In this document: piece by piece, positions 41,343-52,113 of the stretch
Numbering within the stretch: the stretch's first letter is position 1
Layout of the letters: each line of letters starts with the position of its first letter
DNA from: VAZQ01 sp036557705
GTDB lineage: Bacteria; Pseudomonadota; Alphaproteobacteria; Rhizobiales; Xanthobacteraceae
NCBI GenBank assembly: GCA_036557705.1
Contig: DATBHB010000096.1
Span: 62,001 to 126,000, forward strand
Reading direction: 5' to 3'
DNA length: 64,000 nucleotides
Notes under the pieces: model-generated
Told to the model about the DNA's origin: nothing
Database searches by the model: none
Seen by the model: only the letters and a program-made list of their open reading frames with translations
Translations under genes and position numbers: made by a program

Positions 41343-42710
41343 TCAAGTGTGACCCTGAGCCGCGGCCTCAGCTGTGGCGGCCGGGCGCGCGTGGCGGCTC
41401 GCCGGACGCGGCAGGCCGAGGTTTTCTCGTAACGTGCTTCCTTCATAGGCGGTACGATAAAGCGAGCGGCGCTGCAGCTCCGGCACAACAAGAGCGACGA
41501 ACTCGTCGAGCGAATTGGGAAAAAACGGCGGCAGCACATTGAAGCCGTCGGCGGCGCCGGTGGTGAACCAGTCCTCCATCACATCGACGACATCCTTGGC
41601 CGAGCCGACGATCTGATAGTGGCCGCGACCGCCGGCGATGCGCTGATAGAGCTGGCGGATGGTCAGCCCCTCGGCGCGCGCGGTATCGCTCAGAAGCGCC
41701 GAGCGCGTCGGGGCGCCGCGGTCCTGCGGCACCACCGGCACCGGGCCATCCACGTCGTAGCCCGTGAGATCCCAGGCGATATATTTCGAGAGCAGCGCCA
41801 CACCGACTTGCGGATGAATCAAATCCTGCAGTTCGGCAAATTTGTCCTGCGCCTCGTGCCGCGTGCGAGCCACCATCACGCCGAGCCCGGGCATGATCTT
41901 GAGGTGATCGGGGTCGCGGCCGCAGCGCGCCATCCGGCCTTTTACGTCGGCGTAGAACTGCCGGGCGCCCTCGATCGTCTGGTGGGCGCAGAACACCACC
42001 TCGGCAGTTTCCGCCGCGAGCTGGCGGCCGTCATCCGAGGCACCGGCCTGAACGACCACCGGCTGGCCCTGCGGCGAGCGCGACACCGTGAGCGGGCCGC
42101 GCACCTTGAAGAACTCGCCCTTGTGGTCGAGGACGTGCCGGCGGTCGGGGTCATAGAAGCGCCCCTCGGCCTTGTCGAACAGGAAGGCCTCGTCGTCCCA
42201 GCTGTCCCACAGCCCGCGCACGACATCGACGAACTCGCGCGCGCGACGGTAGCGCTCGTGCTTCGGCAGGTGTTCGTCACGGCTGAAATTCGCCGCCTCG
42301 GGCGCATTCGCCGAGGTCACCAGGTTCCACCCGGCGCGGCCGCCGCTGATGAGATCGAGCGAGGCGAAACGGCGGGCGATGTGGTAAGGCTCGTCGTACG
42401 TCGTGGTGGCGGTGCAGACGAGGCCGATATTCTGCGTGACCGGAGCGAGCGCAGTGAGAAGCGTCATCGGCTCGATCCACGCCACATAGGAGGTGCGCGA
42501 GAGCGTCTCGCGATCGTAGCGCTCGCCGGTGAGCGCATCGGCCGAGAACATCAGATCGAACAGCCCGCGCTCGGCGGTCTTCGCCATCTCGACGTATTTC
42601 GGAAAGCTCAAACCCCCGTCCGCCCAGGCGTCCCGGTGCCGCCAGCCGGCCACGTGATGGCCGGCCGGCCGCAGAAACATGCCGAGCTTGATCTGGCGGT
42701 GTACACTCAT
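41343..42710 (-). CDS. NtaA/SnaA/DszA-family flavin monooxygenase
   Basis: A 455-residue LLM-class oxidoreductase of the long NtaA/SnaA/DszA type: HVAGWRHRDAWADGGLSFPK at the start, YDEPYHIARRFASLDLISGGRAGWNLVTS, NFSRDEHLPKHERYRRAREF and LSPQGQPVVVQAGASDDG-like flavin-binding motifs. Members use FMNH2 from a separate reductase to oxidise nitrilotriacetate, sulfur heterocycles or pristinamycin. No reductase gene is present nearby. It is divergent from the gamma-glutamyltransferase, with the starts 96 bases apart. Confidence 0.88.
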   Translation of the reverse strand: MSVHRQIKLGMFLRPAGHHVAGWRHRDAWADGGLSFPKYVEMAKTAERGLFDLMFSADALTGERYDRETLSRTSYVAWIEPMTLLTALAPVTQNIGLVCTATTTYDEPYHIARRFASLDLISGGRAGWNLVTSANAPEAANFSRDEHLPKHERYRRAREFVDVVRGLWDSWDDEAFLFDKAEGRFYDPDRRHVLDHKGEFFKVRGPLTVSRSPQGQPVVVQAGASDDGRQLAAETAEVVFCAHQTIEGARQFYADVKGRMARCGRDPDHLKIMPGLGVMVARTRHEAQDKFAELQDLIHPQVGVALLSKYIAWDLTGYDVDGPVPVVPQDRGAPTRSALLSDTARAEGLTIRQLYQRIAGGRGHYQIVGSAKDVVDVMEDWFTTGAADGFNVLPPFFPNSLDEFVALVVPELQRRSLYRTAYEGSTLRENLGLPRPASRHARPAATAEAAAQGHT

Positions 42711-42806
42711 GCGGCTTATGCACTGGCTACCAGCAATTTCGGCGCGTTGCCATGTGCTGCCCCGACCGGCCGGAAAATTGATCCAATAATAGAGGGAGGA
42801 CGCTCA

Positions 42807-44657
<1,851 letters not shown>

Positions 44658-44662
44658 ACTCC

Positions 44663-44790
44663 GTAGCCCGGATTGGTGCTTGCGCTTTGGAGCGCAAGCC
44701 CAATCCGGGTGCCCCGTGCGTCCCCGGATTGCACGATGCCAAACGAGTGGCTTAGGCGCAGCCTCGGTGGGATCGTGCAATCCGGGCTAC
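44663..44790. repeat. Palindromic repeat (GTAGCCCGGAT family)
   Basis: Left arm GTAGCCCGGATTGGTGCTTG, right arm ATCCGGGCTAC; inner pairs GCGCTTTGGAGCGC and CGGATTGCACGATGC / GATCGTGCAATCCG. It sits 5 bases after the GGT stop and 2 bases before the stop of the convergent hydrolase, so it serves the ends of both. Confidence 0.83.
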
Positions 44791-44792
44791 GG

Positions 44793-45956
44793 CTACTTCA
44801 CCGCCTTTTCGATCCACCGTTCGATCACCGCGGCGATGTCCTTGTTGTTCTTCTCCTGCATCATGACATGGCTGTTGCCGCGAATGCCGAGATCGGCAAG
44901 CCGAATGTGAGTGGGCTTGGCGCCGGCCTGCGCAAGAAATTTCACCGTGCAGTGATCGTAGGGCGCGTGATAGGAGGCCTCCGAGGTCAGGACCAGGATC
45001 GGTATTTTCAGATTGGGCAGCTGCCGCGCCGGCTCAGTCTGCTTCCAGCACGTCACCAGCCCCGGACCGTCCGGCTTGTCCTCTCTGACGAATTTCAATT
45101 CCGAGGCGTCTTTTATGGGGGGATCGTAAGCCAGTGGCACGGATGAGAGGCCATAGGGGAGCGCCACCGGTCCTTCCTTGAACCAATCGGGCGCGCCGAT
45201 GAATTCAACGCTGTGGACCGGCGGTCCGTTGGGCTCGACTCCGACGATTGCTTTCACCAGACCGGGCCGGGCATCGGCGACCGGCCAAGCAAAGGCGCCG
45301 GCCTGGGAATGAACGAGCAGGATCGCCGGCCCGATCTTGTCGAACAAGGCGACAAGCGCATCGCGATTGAGATACTGCTGTTTGGTGAAATCCGCGATTT
45401 CCGGCACGTAGCTGCCGATCATCTGCAGCGTCACCGGATCGTCGGGCGCGCCGCTTCCCGGCCACTGCGTGTGCAGGTGGGCCTGCGGCCACAGTTTGAA
45501 TTTCTCCTGCTGGAGATAGCGGCGCTCGCCGCTTTCGCCGTCAGCGAGGCGCTGCGGCCCATAGGCTTGCGCGACATAGCCGGAGCGGCCGCGCCCCGGC
45601 TGGTCGACGACATAAACCGCATAACCACGGCGCGCGAAATATTGCGCCCAGCTTTCGCGGCCGTCGGGCGTTCCGGTATAGGTCGTGCCGGTGCGCGTGC
45701 CGCCGTGCACCATCACGATCGGATAGGGATGCGTCTTATTCTGCGGGATCCGCATCTCGACATACATCTGGCCGACCACATAGGTCTTGCCGTTGATGGT
45801 GGTCGGCTTGCCGCCGACATAGAAAAATCCGTCCCGCGCAAGGTTGAGCGGCGGATCGTCATCTGCCCGCGCCATGCCGAATGATCCTGGGTTCAGGGTG
45901 ATCGCCGCGATGACCACGGCCACGTACGAAAATGCTGCAAGCCTCACATCTTTCAT
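44793..45956 (-). CDS. Alpha/beta-fold hydrolase, exported
   Basis: A 387-residue hydrolase with an N-terminal leader (MKDVRLAAFSYVAVVIAAIT to GMARA). HGGTRTGTTYTG carries the oxyanion loop, LLVHSQAGAFAW the nucleophile elbow (HSQAG, Ser about 225) and NSHVMMQEKNN the likely catalytic histidine. The start at ATG 45956 has GGAGGAAACC upstream. The substrate is unknown; an esterase of a periplasmic pathway is plausible. It is divergent from the enoyl-CoA hydratase gene, sharing an 84-base promoter interval. Confidence 0.83.
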   Translation of the reverse strand: MKDVRLAAFSYVAVVIAAITLNPGSFGMARADDDPPLNLARDGFFYVGGKPTTINGKTYVVGQMYVEMRIPQNKTHPYPIVMVHGGTRTGTTYTGTPDGRESWAQYFARRGYAVYVVDQPGRGRSGYVAQAYGPQRLADGESGERRYLQQEKFKLWPQAHLHTQWPGSGAPDDPVTLQMIGSYVPEIADFTKQQYLNRDALVALFDKIGPAILLVHSQAGAFAWPVADARPGLVKAIVGVEPNGPPVHSVEFIGAPDWFKEGPVALPYGLSSVPLAYDPPIKDASELKFVREDKPDGPGLVTCWKQTEPARQLPNLKIPILVLTSEASYHAPYDHCTVKFLAQAGAKPTHIRLADLGIRGNSHVMMQEKNNKDIAAVIERWIEKAVK

Positions 45957-46040
45957 GGTTTCCTCCGGGCGCATGTTATTGCATGGCGGAAGCATTGAGG
46001 AGTATCGCACGCGGGTCGCTTCTCCGGACGGCAACATAGC

Positions 46041-46814
46041 ATGAGCTACGAACACATCCTGGTCGAAAGGCGCGGTCGCGTCGGCGTCATTCGTCTCAAC
46101 CGGCCGCAGGCGCTCAATGCGCTCAATGCCGCGCTCAATGCCGAACTGGGGCGGGCGCTCGCGGCGGTGGACGCCGACGACGGTATCGGCTGCATCCTGC
46201 TCGCCGGCTCCGAAAGGGCGTTCGCGGCGGGAGCCGACATCAAGGAGATGGCGGCGAAAACCGCAACCGACGTGCTCATGGGCGATTTCGCCGCGACCTG
46301 GCATGCGGCCGCGCAGGCGCGCAAGCCGACCGTCGCCGCGGTCGCCGGGTTCGCGCTCGGGGGCGGCTGCGAGCTTGCCATGCAGTGTGACATCATCGTC
46401 GCGGCAGATACGGCAAAATTCGGCCAGCCTGAAATCAGGCTTGGCGTCATTCCCGGCATCGGCGGCACGCAACGGATGACGCGCGCTCTCGGCAAGGCCA
46501 AGGCCATGGATCTGATCCTGACCGGCCGCATGATGGACGCCGCCGAGGCCGAGCGCGCAGGGTTGGTGTCTCGCGTCGTCCCGGCCGCAACCCTGATGGA
46601 CGAATCCATGAAGATCGCCGAGACGATTGCGGCCATGTCTTTGCCGGCAGTGATCGCCGCCAAGGAAGCGGTCAACCGCGCATTCGAAACGCCGCTGGCG
46701 GAAGGGATTCGGTTCGAACGACGACTCTTCCACGCTCTGTTCTCGACGCATGACCGCGCCGAAGGTATGGCGGCCTTTGTCGAGAAGCGGCCGCCGAAGT
46801 TTGAGAACAGGTGA
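46041..46814 (+). CDS. Enoyl-CoA hydratase/isomerase family protein
   Basis: A 257-residue crotonase-fold protein: GVIRLNRPQALNALNAAL, AFAAGADIKEMA (oxyanion hole), GGGCELAMQCDIIVAA and FGQPEIRLGVIPGIGGTQRM with the two catalytic glutamates of hydratases. It adds water to trans-2-enoyl-CoA in fatty-acid or aromatic beta-oxidation. No acyl-CoA dehydrogenase or thiolase lies adjacent. It ends with a strong hairpin about 50 bases downstream. Confidence 0.93.
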   Translation: MSYEHILVERRGRVGVIRLNRPQALNALNAALNAELGRALAAVDADDGIGCILLAGSERAFAAGADIKEMAAKTATDVLMGDFAATWHAAAQARKPTVAAVAGFALGGGCELAMQCDIIVAADTAKFGQPEIRLGVIPGIGGTQRMTRALGKAKAMDLILTGRMMDAAEAERAGLVSRVVPAATLMDESMKIAETIAAMSLPAVIAAKEAVNRAFETPLAEGIRFERRLFHALFSTHDRAEGMAAFVEKRPPKFENR

Positions 46815-46862
46815 AGCGAACAGCGAATAGCGAATAGTGAGTAGAAAACAGCAGCGACTGTC

Positions 46863-46886
46863 CTGGCCTGGGCTTGCCCAGGCCAG
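46863..46886. terminator. Strong hairpin after the enoyl-CoA hydratase
   Basis: CTGGCCTGGG and CCCAGGCCAG pair around CTTG, a near-perfect 10-bp GC stem. It lies 49 bases after the hydratase stop and is convergent to rfbA. No U-tract follows, so factor-independent termination is uncertain. Confidence 0.55.
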
Positions 46887-47021
46887 GCCCAGGTCCCGCC
46901 CTCTCAGGCGGGCAGCGGTTTAAGATCCACAGCATAGCCAAGATGTGTTCAAGACGCTTAACAAGACGCTGGGCATGCGCGGTCTTGGAACGGCGAACGA
47001 AATGATCGGCCCCGAGTCGCG

Positions 47022-48014
47022 TCAGTCGGATCTGGCTTCGGAGTACTTCTCGTTGAGAATTTGTTTGAGGTACTGGCCATACCGGCTCCTGGCAAGCGGC
47101 TCGGCCAATTCCGCCAATTGCCCGGCACTGATGAAACCCATGCGGTAGGCGATTTCCTCGGGACACGACATCTTGAATCCCTGCCGCTGTTCGATCGTCT
47201 CGACGAAGCTAGAGGCCTGGAGCAGCGATTCGTGGGTGCCGGTATCGAGCCATGCAAAGCCGCGGCCAAGGAGTTCGACGCAGAGCGAGCCGTGCCTGAG
47301 ATAGGCATTGTTGACGTCGGTGATCTCGTACTCGCCGCGACCGGATCGCTTGAGGGAGGCCGCGATTTCGACCACCTCCGGATCGTAGAAATAGAGACCG
47401 GTCACGGCATAGCTCGACCGCGGCGCGCGCGGCTTTTCCTCGATCGAAACCGCGCGGCCCTGGGAATCGAATTCCACGACGCCGTAACGCTCGGGATCGC
47501 GGACCCGATAGGCGAACACCGTTCCGCCTTGGAGCCGCTGCGTCGCGCCGCGCAGGAATTTCGGCAGATCGTGGCCGTAGAAAATGTTGTCGCCGAGGAT
47601 CAAGGCGCAAGGGTTCCCGGCAATGAAGGAACGGGCGATGATGAAAGCCTGCGCCAGCCCCTCCGGCGACGGCTGGACCGCATAATCCAGGTTGAGACCC
47701 CATCGATGGCCGTTGCCGAGCAGACGCTCGAACAGCGGCGTGTCGTGCGGCGTCGAGATGATGAGAATGTCGCGGATTCCCGCCAGCATCAGGGTCGACA
47801 GCGGATAATAGATCATCGGCTTGTCATAGACCGGAAGCAGCTGCTTCGAGACCACCATGGTCACCGGATAGAGCCGCGTGCCTTGTCCGCCGGCGAGGAT
47901 CAAGCCTTTGCGGGAAGTTGAACTGAGGGCATCGTGGGATCGGCCCGCGGAGGCAATTTTAGTATCCAGGCTGACCCTACGTTCGTGCATCTCGGCGTAA
48001 CTTAGAAATCCCAT
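47022..48014 (-). CDS. rfbA: Glucose-1-phosphate thymidylyltransferase RfbA
   Basis: A 330-residue nucleotidyltransferase: RKGLILAGGQGTRLYPVTMV and SKQLLPVYDKPMIYYPLSTL are the dTTP and sugar-phosphate sites, with GDNIFYGHD, EEKP and ITDVNNAYL following. It makes dTDP-glucose, first step to dTDP-rhamnose. The usual RfbA begins about residue 34 here, so a 35-residue N-terminal extension is present. The ATG at 47990 is an alternative that shortens it. The start region overlaps the end of the PIN toxin gene by 13 bases. rfbB, rfbC and rfbD are not in the window. Confidence 0.93.
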   Translation of the reverse strand: MGFLSYAEMHERRVSLDTKIASAGRSHDALSSTSRKGLILAGGQGTRLYPVTMVVSKQLLPVYDKPMIYYPLSTLMLAGIRDILIISTPHDTPLFERLLGNGHRWGLNLDYAVQPSPEGLAQAFIIARSFIAGNPCALILGDNIFYGHDLPKFLRGATQRLQGGTVFAYRVRDPERYGVVEFDSQGRAVSIEEKPRAPRSSYAVTGLYFYDPEVVEIAASLKRSGRGEYEITDVNNAYLRHGSLCVELLGRGFAWLDTGTHESLLQASSFVETIEQRQGFKMSCPEEIAYRMGFISAGQLAELAEPLARSRYGQYLKQILNEKYSEARSD

Positions 48015-48415
48015 GGGCTGACAAGGTCTAGACCGGTTGTAACGAAATCCGCCAAGTTCCGCGTCGCCAAGCGCCCGCCATTGATCAGCGCAATGGCTGC
48101 GATCATTCCGTCCGGCGCGGTCATGCGCCGGCCTTGTCGGAGTGCCGCACTCATGATGTCCCCATAGGCCAATGCGGCTCCTTCCGTGAAGGCAAAGATC
48201 CGATCGGCAAACCGATGACGCCAGGAAGCGAGGCCCTGCTCCAGGCGTGCGGCCCTCTCGTCGGGGCGAATCTTTCCAATACCGAAGGCAATTTCAGCAA
48301 TCGTCACGGTCGGGAGCGCCAACTCCGCGTCATTGCGTACGAGCCAGGCGATCACAGCGGGGTCAGGCGTCTTCCGCAGCGCCTCCGAGATGACGTTCGT
48401 GTCGAGGAAGATCAA
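48002..48415 (-). CDS. vapC: VapC-type PIN toxin
   Basis: A 137-residue PIN-domain RNase: LIFLDTNVISEAL with the first acid, TIAEIAFGIGK, DGMIAAIALINGG and TRNLADF carry the four acidic positions. The start is a TTG at 48415 overlapping the antitoxin stop as TTGA, the typical coupled arrangement; a longer frame continues upstream but lacks family similarity. Its C-terminus overlaps the start of rfbA by 13 bases. Confidence 0.85.
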   Translation of the reverse strand: MIFLDTNVISEALRKTPDPAVIAWLVRNDAELALPTVTIAEIAFGIGKIRPDERAARLEQGLASWRHRFADRIFAFTEGAALAYGDIMSAALRQGRRMTAPDGMIAAIALINGGRLATRNLADFVTTGLDLVSPWDF

Positions 48416-48660
48416 AGCTCCGGTCCAGGGTTGATCTCTCGGTTCTCGCGGATGAGACACTCCAAATCAATATCGCTGCCATATTCGTTCGCCAGCCGCG
48501 TGTAGAAGGCGCTGGCGGGTTCGCGGCCCGCTTCGCGAATTTCGTAAGCTTCGAGCGCGCGCTCCACGATGTCGGCGATGGATCGACGTTCCCGGCGCGC
48601 AAGGCGGCGCGCCAAGTCACGCGCCTTCGCGCTTCTTACGGAGAGCTGGGGTTCGGCCAT
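48412..48660 (-). CDS. vapB: VapB-type antitoxin
   Basis: An 82-residue antitoxin with AKARDLARRLARRERRSIAD and IVERALEAYE, a ribbon-helix-helix-like N-terminus rich in arginine. Its tail ends in EINPGPEL at the TGA overlapping vapC. It should repress its own promoter in the gap at 48661-48765. This second vapBC is distinct from the one at 10090-10753 and looks intact. Confidence 0.83.
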   Translation of the reverse strand: MAEPQLSVRSAKARDLARRLARRERRSIADIVERALEAYEIREAGREPASAFYTRLANEYGSDIDLECLIRENREINPGPEL

Positions 48661-48765
48661 GGCAGGTTCTTGCGTTTACTTTTATTGCTGTTGCGGCGCC
48701 GCGGTTTCAAAATAAGCAATCCTGCCTTAGATGGCAAGATGGCCAGTGCTATCCTGCTGTCAACA

Positions 48766-49752
48766 TTACCCCCGCACGCCGAAGCGCAGGCCGGGCGCCG
48801 GGCGCTCGGCCAGAACCTCGCGGCGGAAGCGGAAGCGGGCGGCGGGCCTGCCGCCGGTTGAGGTCGAGGTGTCGCCGGTCGGCTCGACCACGGCCGCGCT
48901 TTCGACGAGACGGCGAAAGTTCTGCTTGTGCAAATGCCGCCCGGAAATCGCCTCCACGGTGCGCTGCAATTCGGTCAGCGTGAACTCGGCGGGCATCAGT
49001 TCGAAAACGACAGGGCGGTATTTGAGCTTGGCGCGCAGCCGCGCGATTGCGGTGGCCAGGATGCGGCGGTGATCGAACCGCATCGGCTCGCCGAGGATTG
49101 GAAAGGGGGAGCGCGCCAGCGCGCTCTCGCGCCCGTCGCGCCGCGCCTCATCGACCATTCCGGCTTCATAGAGGAGTTCGTAACGGTCGAGCACCTTCTC
49201 CTCGTCCCACCGCGTGCCGCGGGTCCCGAAGCAGAGCCGCAGGCGCTCGCGCCGGTCGAGCGCCCGGCGCGCCGACGGCTCGCCGGAACGGCCGGCCCAC
49301 TCGCCAAGCATAGGCAGCATGACGCTGTCGAGAACGCCGGGCCGGCCCGCGCGCCAATCTTCCCAGGGGAAAAACCGGTACCATGGCTCGAAAGAAGCCG
49401 CCGGTTGCGTGGCATTCGTCTCCGGGATGCGGGTGAGCGCCAGATATCCGACCGAGACCATGTGCGGCCCGGTATCGCCGGGAACGGCATGGCGGCCGCG
49501 ATCGCCAAACGTATAGAGCTGTTCGATATAACCAAGCGTGAGGCCGGTCTGCGCTTCGACCCAGGCGCGCAGCCCGATTTCGAAGGTTCGATGCGCCAGC
49601 GGATCGAAGGGGCCGAACGGCAGGCCGGCACGCAGGTCGCCATGCTGGCGATCGCCGGCGAGAAGAATCGCAGGCTCCTCGGCCTCGACCGCCACAATGG
49701 CGGCGGTGAGCCCGATCTCGATCGGAGTAAGCGGCGGCGATACCATGCGCAA
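48766..49752 (-). CDS. nadQ: NadQ/NrtR-type NAD-metabolism regulator with degenerate NUDIX domain
   Basis: A 328-residue protein with an N-terminal NUDIX-like domain and a C-terminal winged helix (FTLTELQRTVEAISGRHLHKQNFRR). The place where the NUDIX box should be reads GLRAWVEAQTG; the REUXEE residues are lost, so it cannot hydrolyse nucleotides but may still bind ADP-ribose-like effectors. This matches the alphaproteobacterial NAD regulators called NadQ. In relatives they control nadABC, which is not visible here. Confidence 0.65.
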   Translation of the reverse strand: MRMVSPPLTPIEIGLTAAIVAVEAEEPAILLAGDRQHGDLRAGLPFGPFDPLAHRTFEIGLRAWVEAQTGLTLGYIEQLYTFGDRGRHAVPGDTGPHMVSVGYLALTRIPETNATQPAASFEPWYRFFPWEDWRAGRPGVLDSVMLPMLGEWAGRSGEPSARRALDRRERLRLCFGTRGTRWDEEKVLDRYELLYEAGMVDEARRDGRESALARSPFPILGEPMRFDHRRILATAIARLRAKLKYRPVVFELMPAEFTLTELQRTVEAISGRHLHKQNFRRLVESAAVVEPTGDTSTSTGGRPAARFRFRREVLAERPAPGLRFGVRG

Positions 49753-49943
49753 TCACTTACCGTGCTCAGCTTGAATCACGTAGCCGCTTCGCTCTAACTG
49801 AATGGTTCGGTGTCGGATCCGGCCTCATGGTGAGAGGCGCCCGCCAGCAAAAGCGCGTTCACGCGCGTCTTGACGTGGTATGAGGCGGGCGCCGTCTCGA
49901 ACCATGGGGGCGGCTTGCCCGTGGCCACCTGCGGAGGAGCCTC

Positions 49944-50777
49944 ATGCTCGATCGATTCCTGACTGGCGTTGCGGCATGCGCGGCGGCGCTCGGCGTTACC
50001 ATGACGGACCTGCGCGCCTGGGATGACGCAAAATATCCCGATCTCAAAGGCGCCTGGCGGCGGCCGGGCGCCGCCCAATGGGATCCGAGCAAGCCGCGGA
50101 TGCTCGGTCAGGGGGCGCCGCTGACGCCGCACTATCAGGCGGTCTTCATGGCCAATATGGCTGATACCCAGGCCGGCGGGCAGTCCTACAATCCGCAGGC
50201 GCGCTGTTTTCCCGGCGGGATGCCGCGGGTGATGATCGCCTACGATCCGATCCAGTTCATCGTCATGCCCGACTTGACCGTGATGCGGACCGACCACCTC
50301 ACTGAGACCCGCCACATCTTCACCGATGGGCGGGATTTCCCTGCGAAAATTACTCCCTCCTTCGAGGGCTATTCGATTGGCCGCTGGGTCGACGAGAACC
50401 GCGACGGCCGTTTCGACGTGCTCGAAGTCGAGACCCGCGGCATGAAGGGACCGCGAATCCTCGATGCGGACGGCATTCCGCTCGCCACCGACAACGCGAC
50501 CATCGTCAAGGAGCAGATCTTTCTCGACACGGCGAATCCCGACATGCTGCACGACCGGATCACGACCATGGATCATGCGTTCACGCGGCCGTGGACGGTA
50601 ACGCGCAGCTACCGTCGCGAGCGCAATCCGGTGTGGCCCGACGAGCCGTGCAGCGAGGGCAACCGCTATCTCGTTCTCGGCAAGGAGACCTATTTCGTCG
50701 GCGAAGGCGGTCAGCTGATGCCGACCCGCAAGGACCAGCCGCCGCCGGACCTGAAATCTTTCGAGCAGGCGAAGTAG
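49944..50777 (+). CDS. Exported protein of unknown function
   Basis: A 277-residue protein with a leader (MLDRFLTGVAACAAALGVTM to LRAWDD). The mature part has repeated aromatic motifs (KYPDLKGAWRRPG, YNPQARCFPGGMPRVM, PIQFIVMPDLTVMRTDHLT) and lacks recognised domains. The pattern is common in alphaproteobacteria as a secreted conserved family without function. It is divergent from the NadQ-like gene, separated by 191 bases. Confidence 0.65.
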   Translation: MLDRFLTGVAACAAALGVTMTDLRAWDDAKYPDLKGAWRRPGAAQWDPSKPRMLGQGAPLTPHYQAVFMANMADTQAGGQSYNPQARCFPGGMPRVMIAYDPIQFIVMPDLTVMRTDHLTETRHIFTDGRDFPAKITPSFEGYSIGRWVDENRDGRFDVLEVETRGMKGPRILDADGIPLATDNATIVKEQIFLDTANPDMLHDRITTMDHAFTRPWTVTRSYRRERNPVWPDEPCSEGNRYLVLGKETYFVGEGGQLMPTRKDQPPPDLKSFEQAK

Positions 50778-50782
50778 CTGAA

Positions 50783-50947
50783 GTAGGGTGGGCAAAGGCG
50801 CATCGCGCCATAGCGCGTGCCATAGCCCGTCGACAAGACGGGCGTAAACGCCCTGATTGCCCACGTAGATGTGTGCGCGTGGGCACGGCGCTCTTTTCTA
50901 CCCGTGCCATGGCTCGTGCGTGTGGACCGCGCCTTTGCCCACCCTAC
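50783..50947. repeat. Palindromic repeat (GTAGGGTGGGC family)
   Basis: Arms GTAGGGTGGGCAAAGGCGC and GCGCCTTTGCCCACCCTAC; an inner module GCCCGTCGACAAGACGGGCG replaces the GCGCGTCGAAGACGCGCG seen elsewhere. It starts 5 bases after the upstream stop (50777). Confidence 0.83.
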
Positions 50948-50969
50948 AGACTACGCATCCCATTTCGGC

Positions 50970-50991
50970 GCGATCGCGCAATCCGGGCTAC
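50970..50991. repeat. Isolated GTAGCCCGGATTGCGC arm supplying a stop codon
   Basis: CGCGCAATCCGGGCTAC is a single right arm of the GTAGCCCGGAT family without its partner. Read on the minus strand its TAG (50988-50990) is the stop codon of the Bug gene. It shows that even a solo arm sits exactly at a gene end. Confidence 0.75.
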
Positions 50992-51998
50992 TGGTAAATC
51001 GCTTTCGCCTTGGCGATGGCAGCAGGCGAAGCCTTCTCCAGCTTGGCCAGGATCTTTTCCGATTCCTCGGCGGTGAGCGGATTCACCGGCAGCTGCTGTT
51101 TCGCCATGTCGGCGAGAAACGCCGGATCGGCCATCGTTTCGTTGAAGGCCTTGCGAATGATCGCGAGACGATCGGGCGGGACCTGATTCGACATCACAAA
51201 CGGGCGGCCGACTTCGTCTCCGGAATTGACGACGTCGAGAATCTGCTTCTGCTCGTCGGTCTTGGCAAAGTTGCCGATGTAAACGGCAGACTCGGGGATT
51301 TCCGGCGGGCGCCGTTCGATGAACCGGACGAACGGATGCGCTTTCTTGCTGGTGATCCAATCGAGCGGAATGCTGCTGTAGGACCCGCAGTCGCCGTCGA
51401 GTTCGCCGCGCTCAATGGCAATGCGCTGGTCGGCGCTGCCGGGGAATCCCAGGATCTGGCGCACCGGCGCATTGAACACGACGCGCAGCGTCGCGCCATT
51501 GATATAGTTGCCCGAGCCCTTGGCAGTCGAGCCCAGGATGAATTCCTTGCGCTTCATCATGTCGTCCCAGCTGCTCACGCCGTTGGGACCGAATCCGTAG
51601 CAGACGCGGAAATCGGGCGTAACGGTGCCGATCCAGGCGAGCTTGCGAAAATCGAGTCTCACCATCTGCGGCTCGACGATCGATTGAGTGACAAGTCCGG
51701 CGTTGAAGATGACCATCACGGTGCCGTCCTTGAGCGCCGTGCTGTCGAGCGAGCGCACGGCCGTCAGGCTGCCGGCGCCCGGCTGGTTCTGCACCAGGAC
51801 GCTAGGATTGCCCGGAATGTGTTTGCCGATATGACGCGCCAGATTGCGCGCATAGAGATCGTAGCCGCCGCCGGGAGAGAAGCCGACCACGATCGAGAGG
51901 CTCTTGCCGCTGTAGAAGTCATCGGCATGGGCGAAACCGGCGGCGGCCATAACGGTCGCGGATGCAAATACGGCGCAAGCAAAGCGGATGCGGGCCAT
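50988..51998 (-). CDS. Bug-type (TctC-like) periplasmic solute receptor
   Basis: A 336-residue exported receptor: leader MARIRFACAVFASATVMAAA to FAHA, then DDFYSGKSLSIVVGFSPGGG, IPGNPSVLVQNQPGAGSL and LKDGTVMVIFN. The ATG 51998 follows CAGGAGACCAG; an in-frame extension to 52052 is less likely. DFYSGK branch. No permease neighbours. Its stop codon belongs to a repeat arm. Confidence 0.82.
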   Translation of the reverse strand: MARIRFACAVFASATVMAAAGFAHADDFYSGKSLSIVVGFSPGGGYDLYARNLARHIGKHIPGNPSVLVQNQPGAGSLTAVRSLDSTALKDGTVMVIFNAGLVTQSIVEPQMVRLDFRKLAWIGTVTPDFRVCYGFGPNGVSSWDDMMKRKEFILGSTAKGSGNYINGATLRVVFNAPVRQILGFPGSADQRIAIERGELDGDCGSYSSIPLDWITSKKAHPFVRFIERRPPEIPESAVYIGNFAKTDEQKQILDVVNSGDEVGRPFVMSNQVPPDRLAIIRKAFNETMADPAFLADMAKQQLPVNPLTAEESEKILAKLEKASPAAIAKAKAIYQ

Positions 51999-52113
51999 GG
52001 CTGGTCTCCTGCGAGGACCGGACGTCGTTCCGGCGCGGCGCCGGCACGGCAATCAGGATCAACGGCGCTCGCGGGCCGATCATAGCGCCAGGAGAACGCC
52101 CTTGCTATTGCCA

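Noticed and set aside
41619..42806. A long open plus-strand frame of about 396 codons upstream of the gamma-glutamyltransferase
   Set aside because: It lies entirely opposite the LLM monooxygenase gene, shows arginine/histidine-rich composition without domain motifs, and the GGT has its own ribosome site and leader at 42807. It is a high-GC antisense shadow.
46815..47021. Small gene between enoyl-CoA hydratase and rfbA
   Set aside because: No reading frame has a plausible start and composition; the interval holds repeats of GCGAATAG-like text and a hairpin.
48766..49752. Active NUDIX hydrolase
   Set aside because: The NUDIX box lacks the conserved REUXEE residues, so only a regulator-like role is supported.
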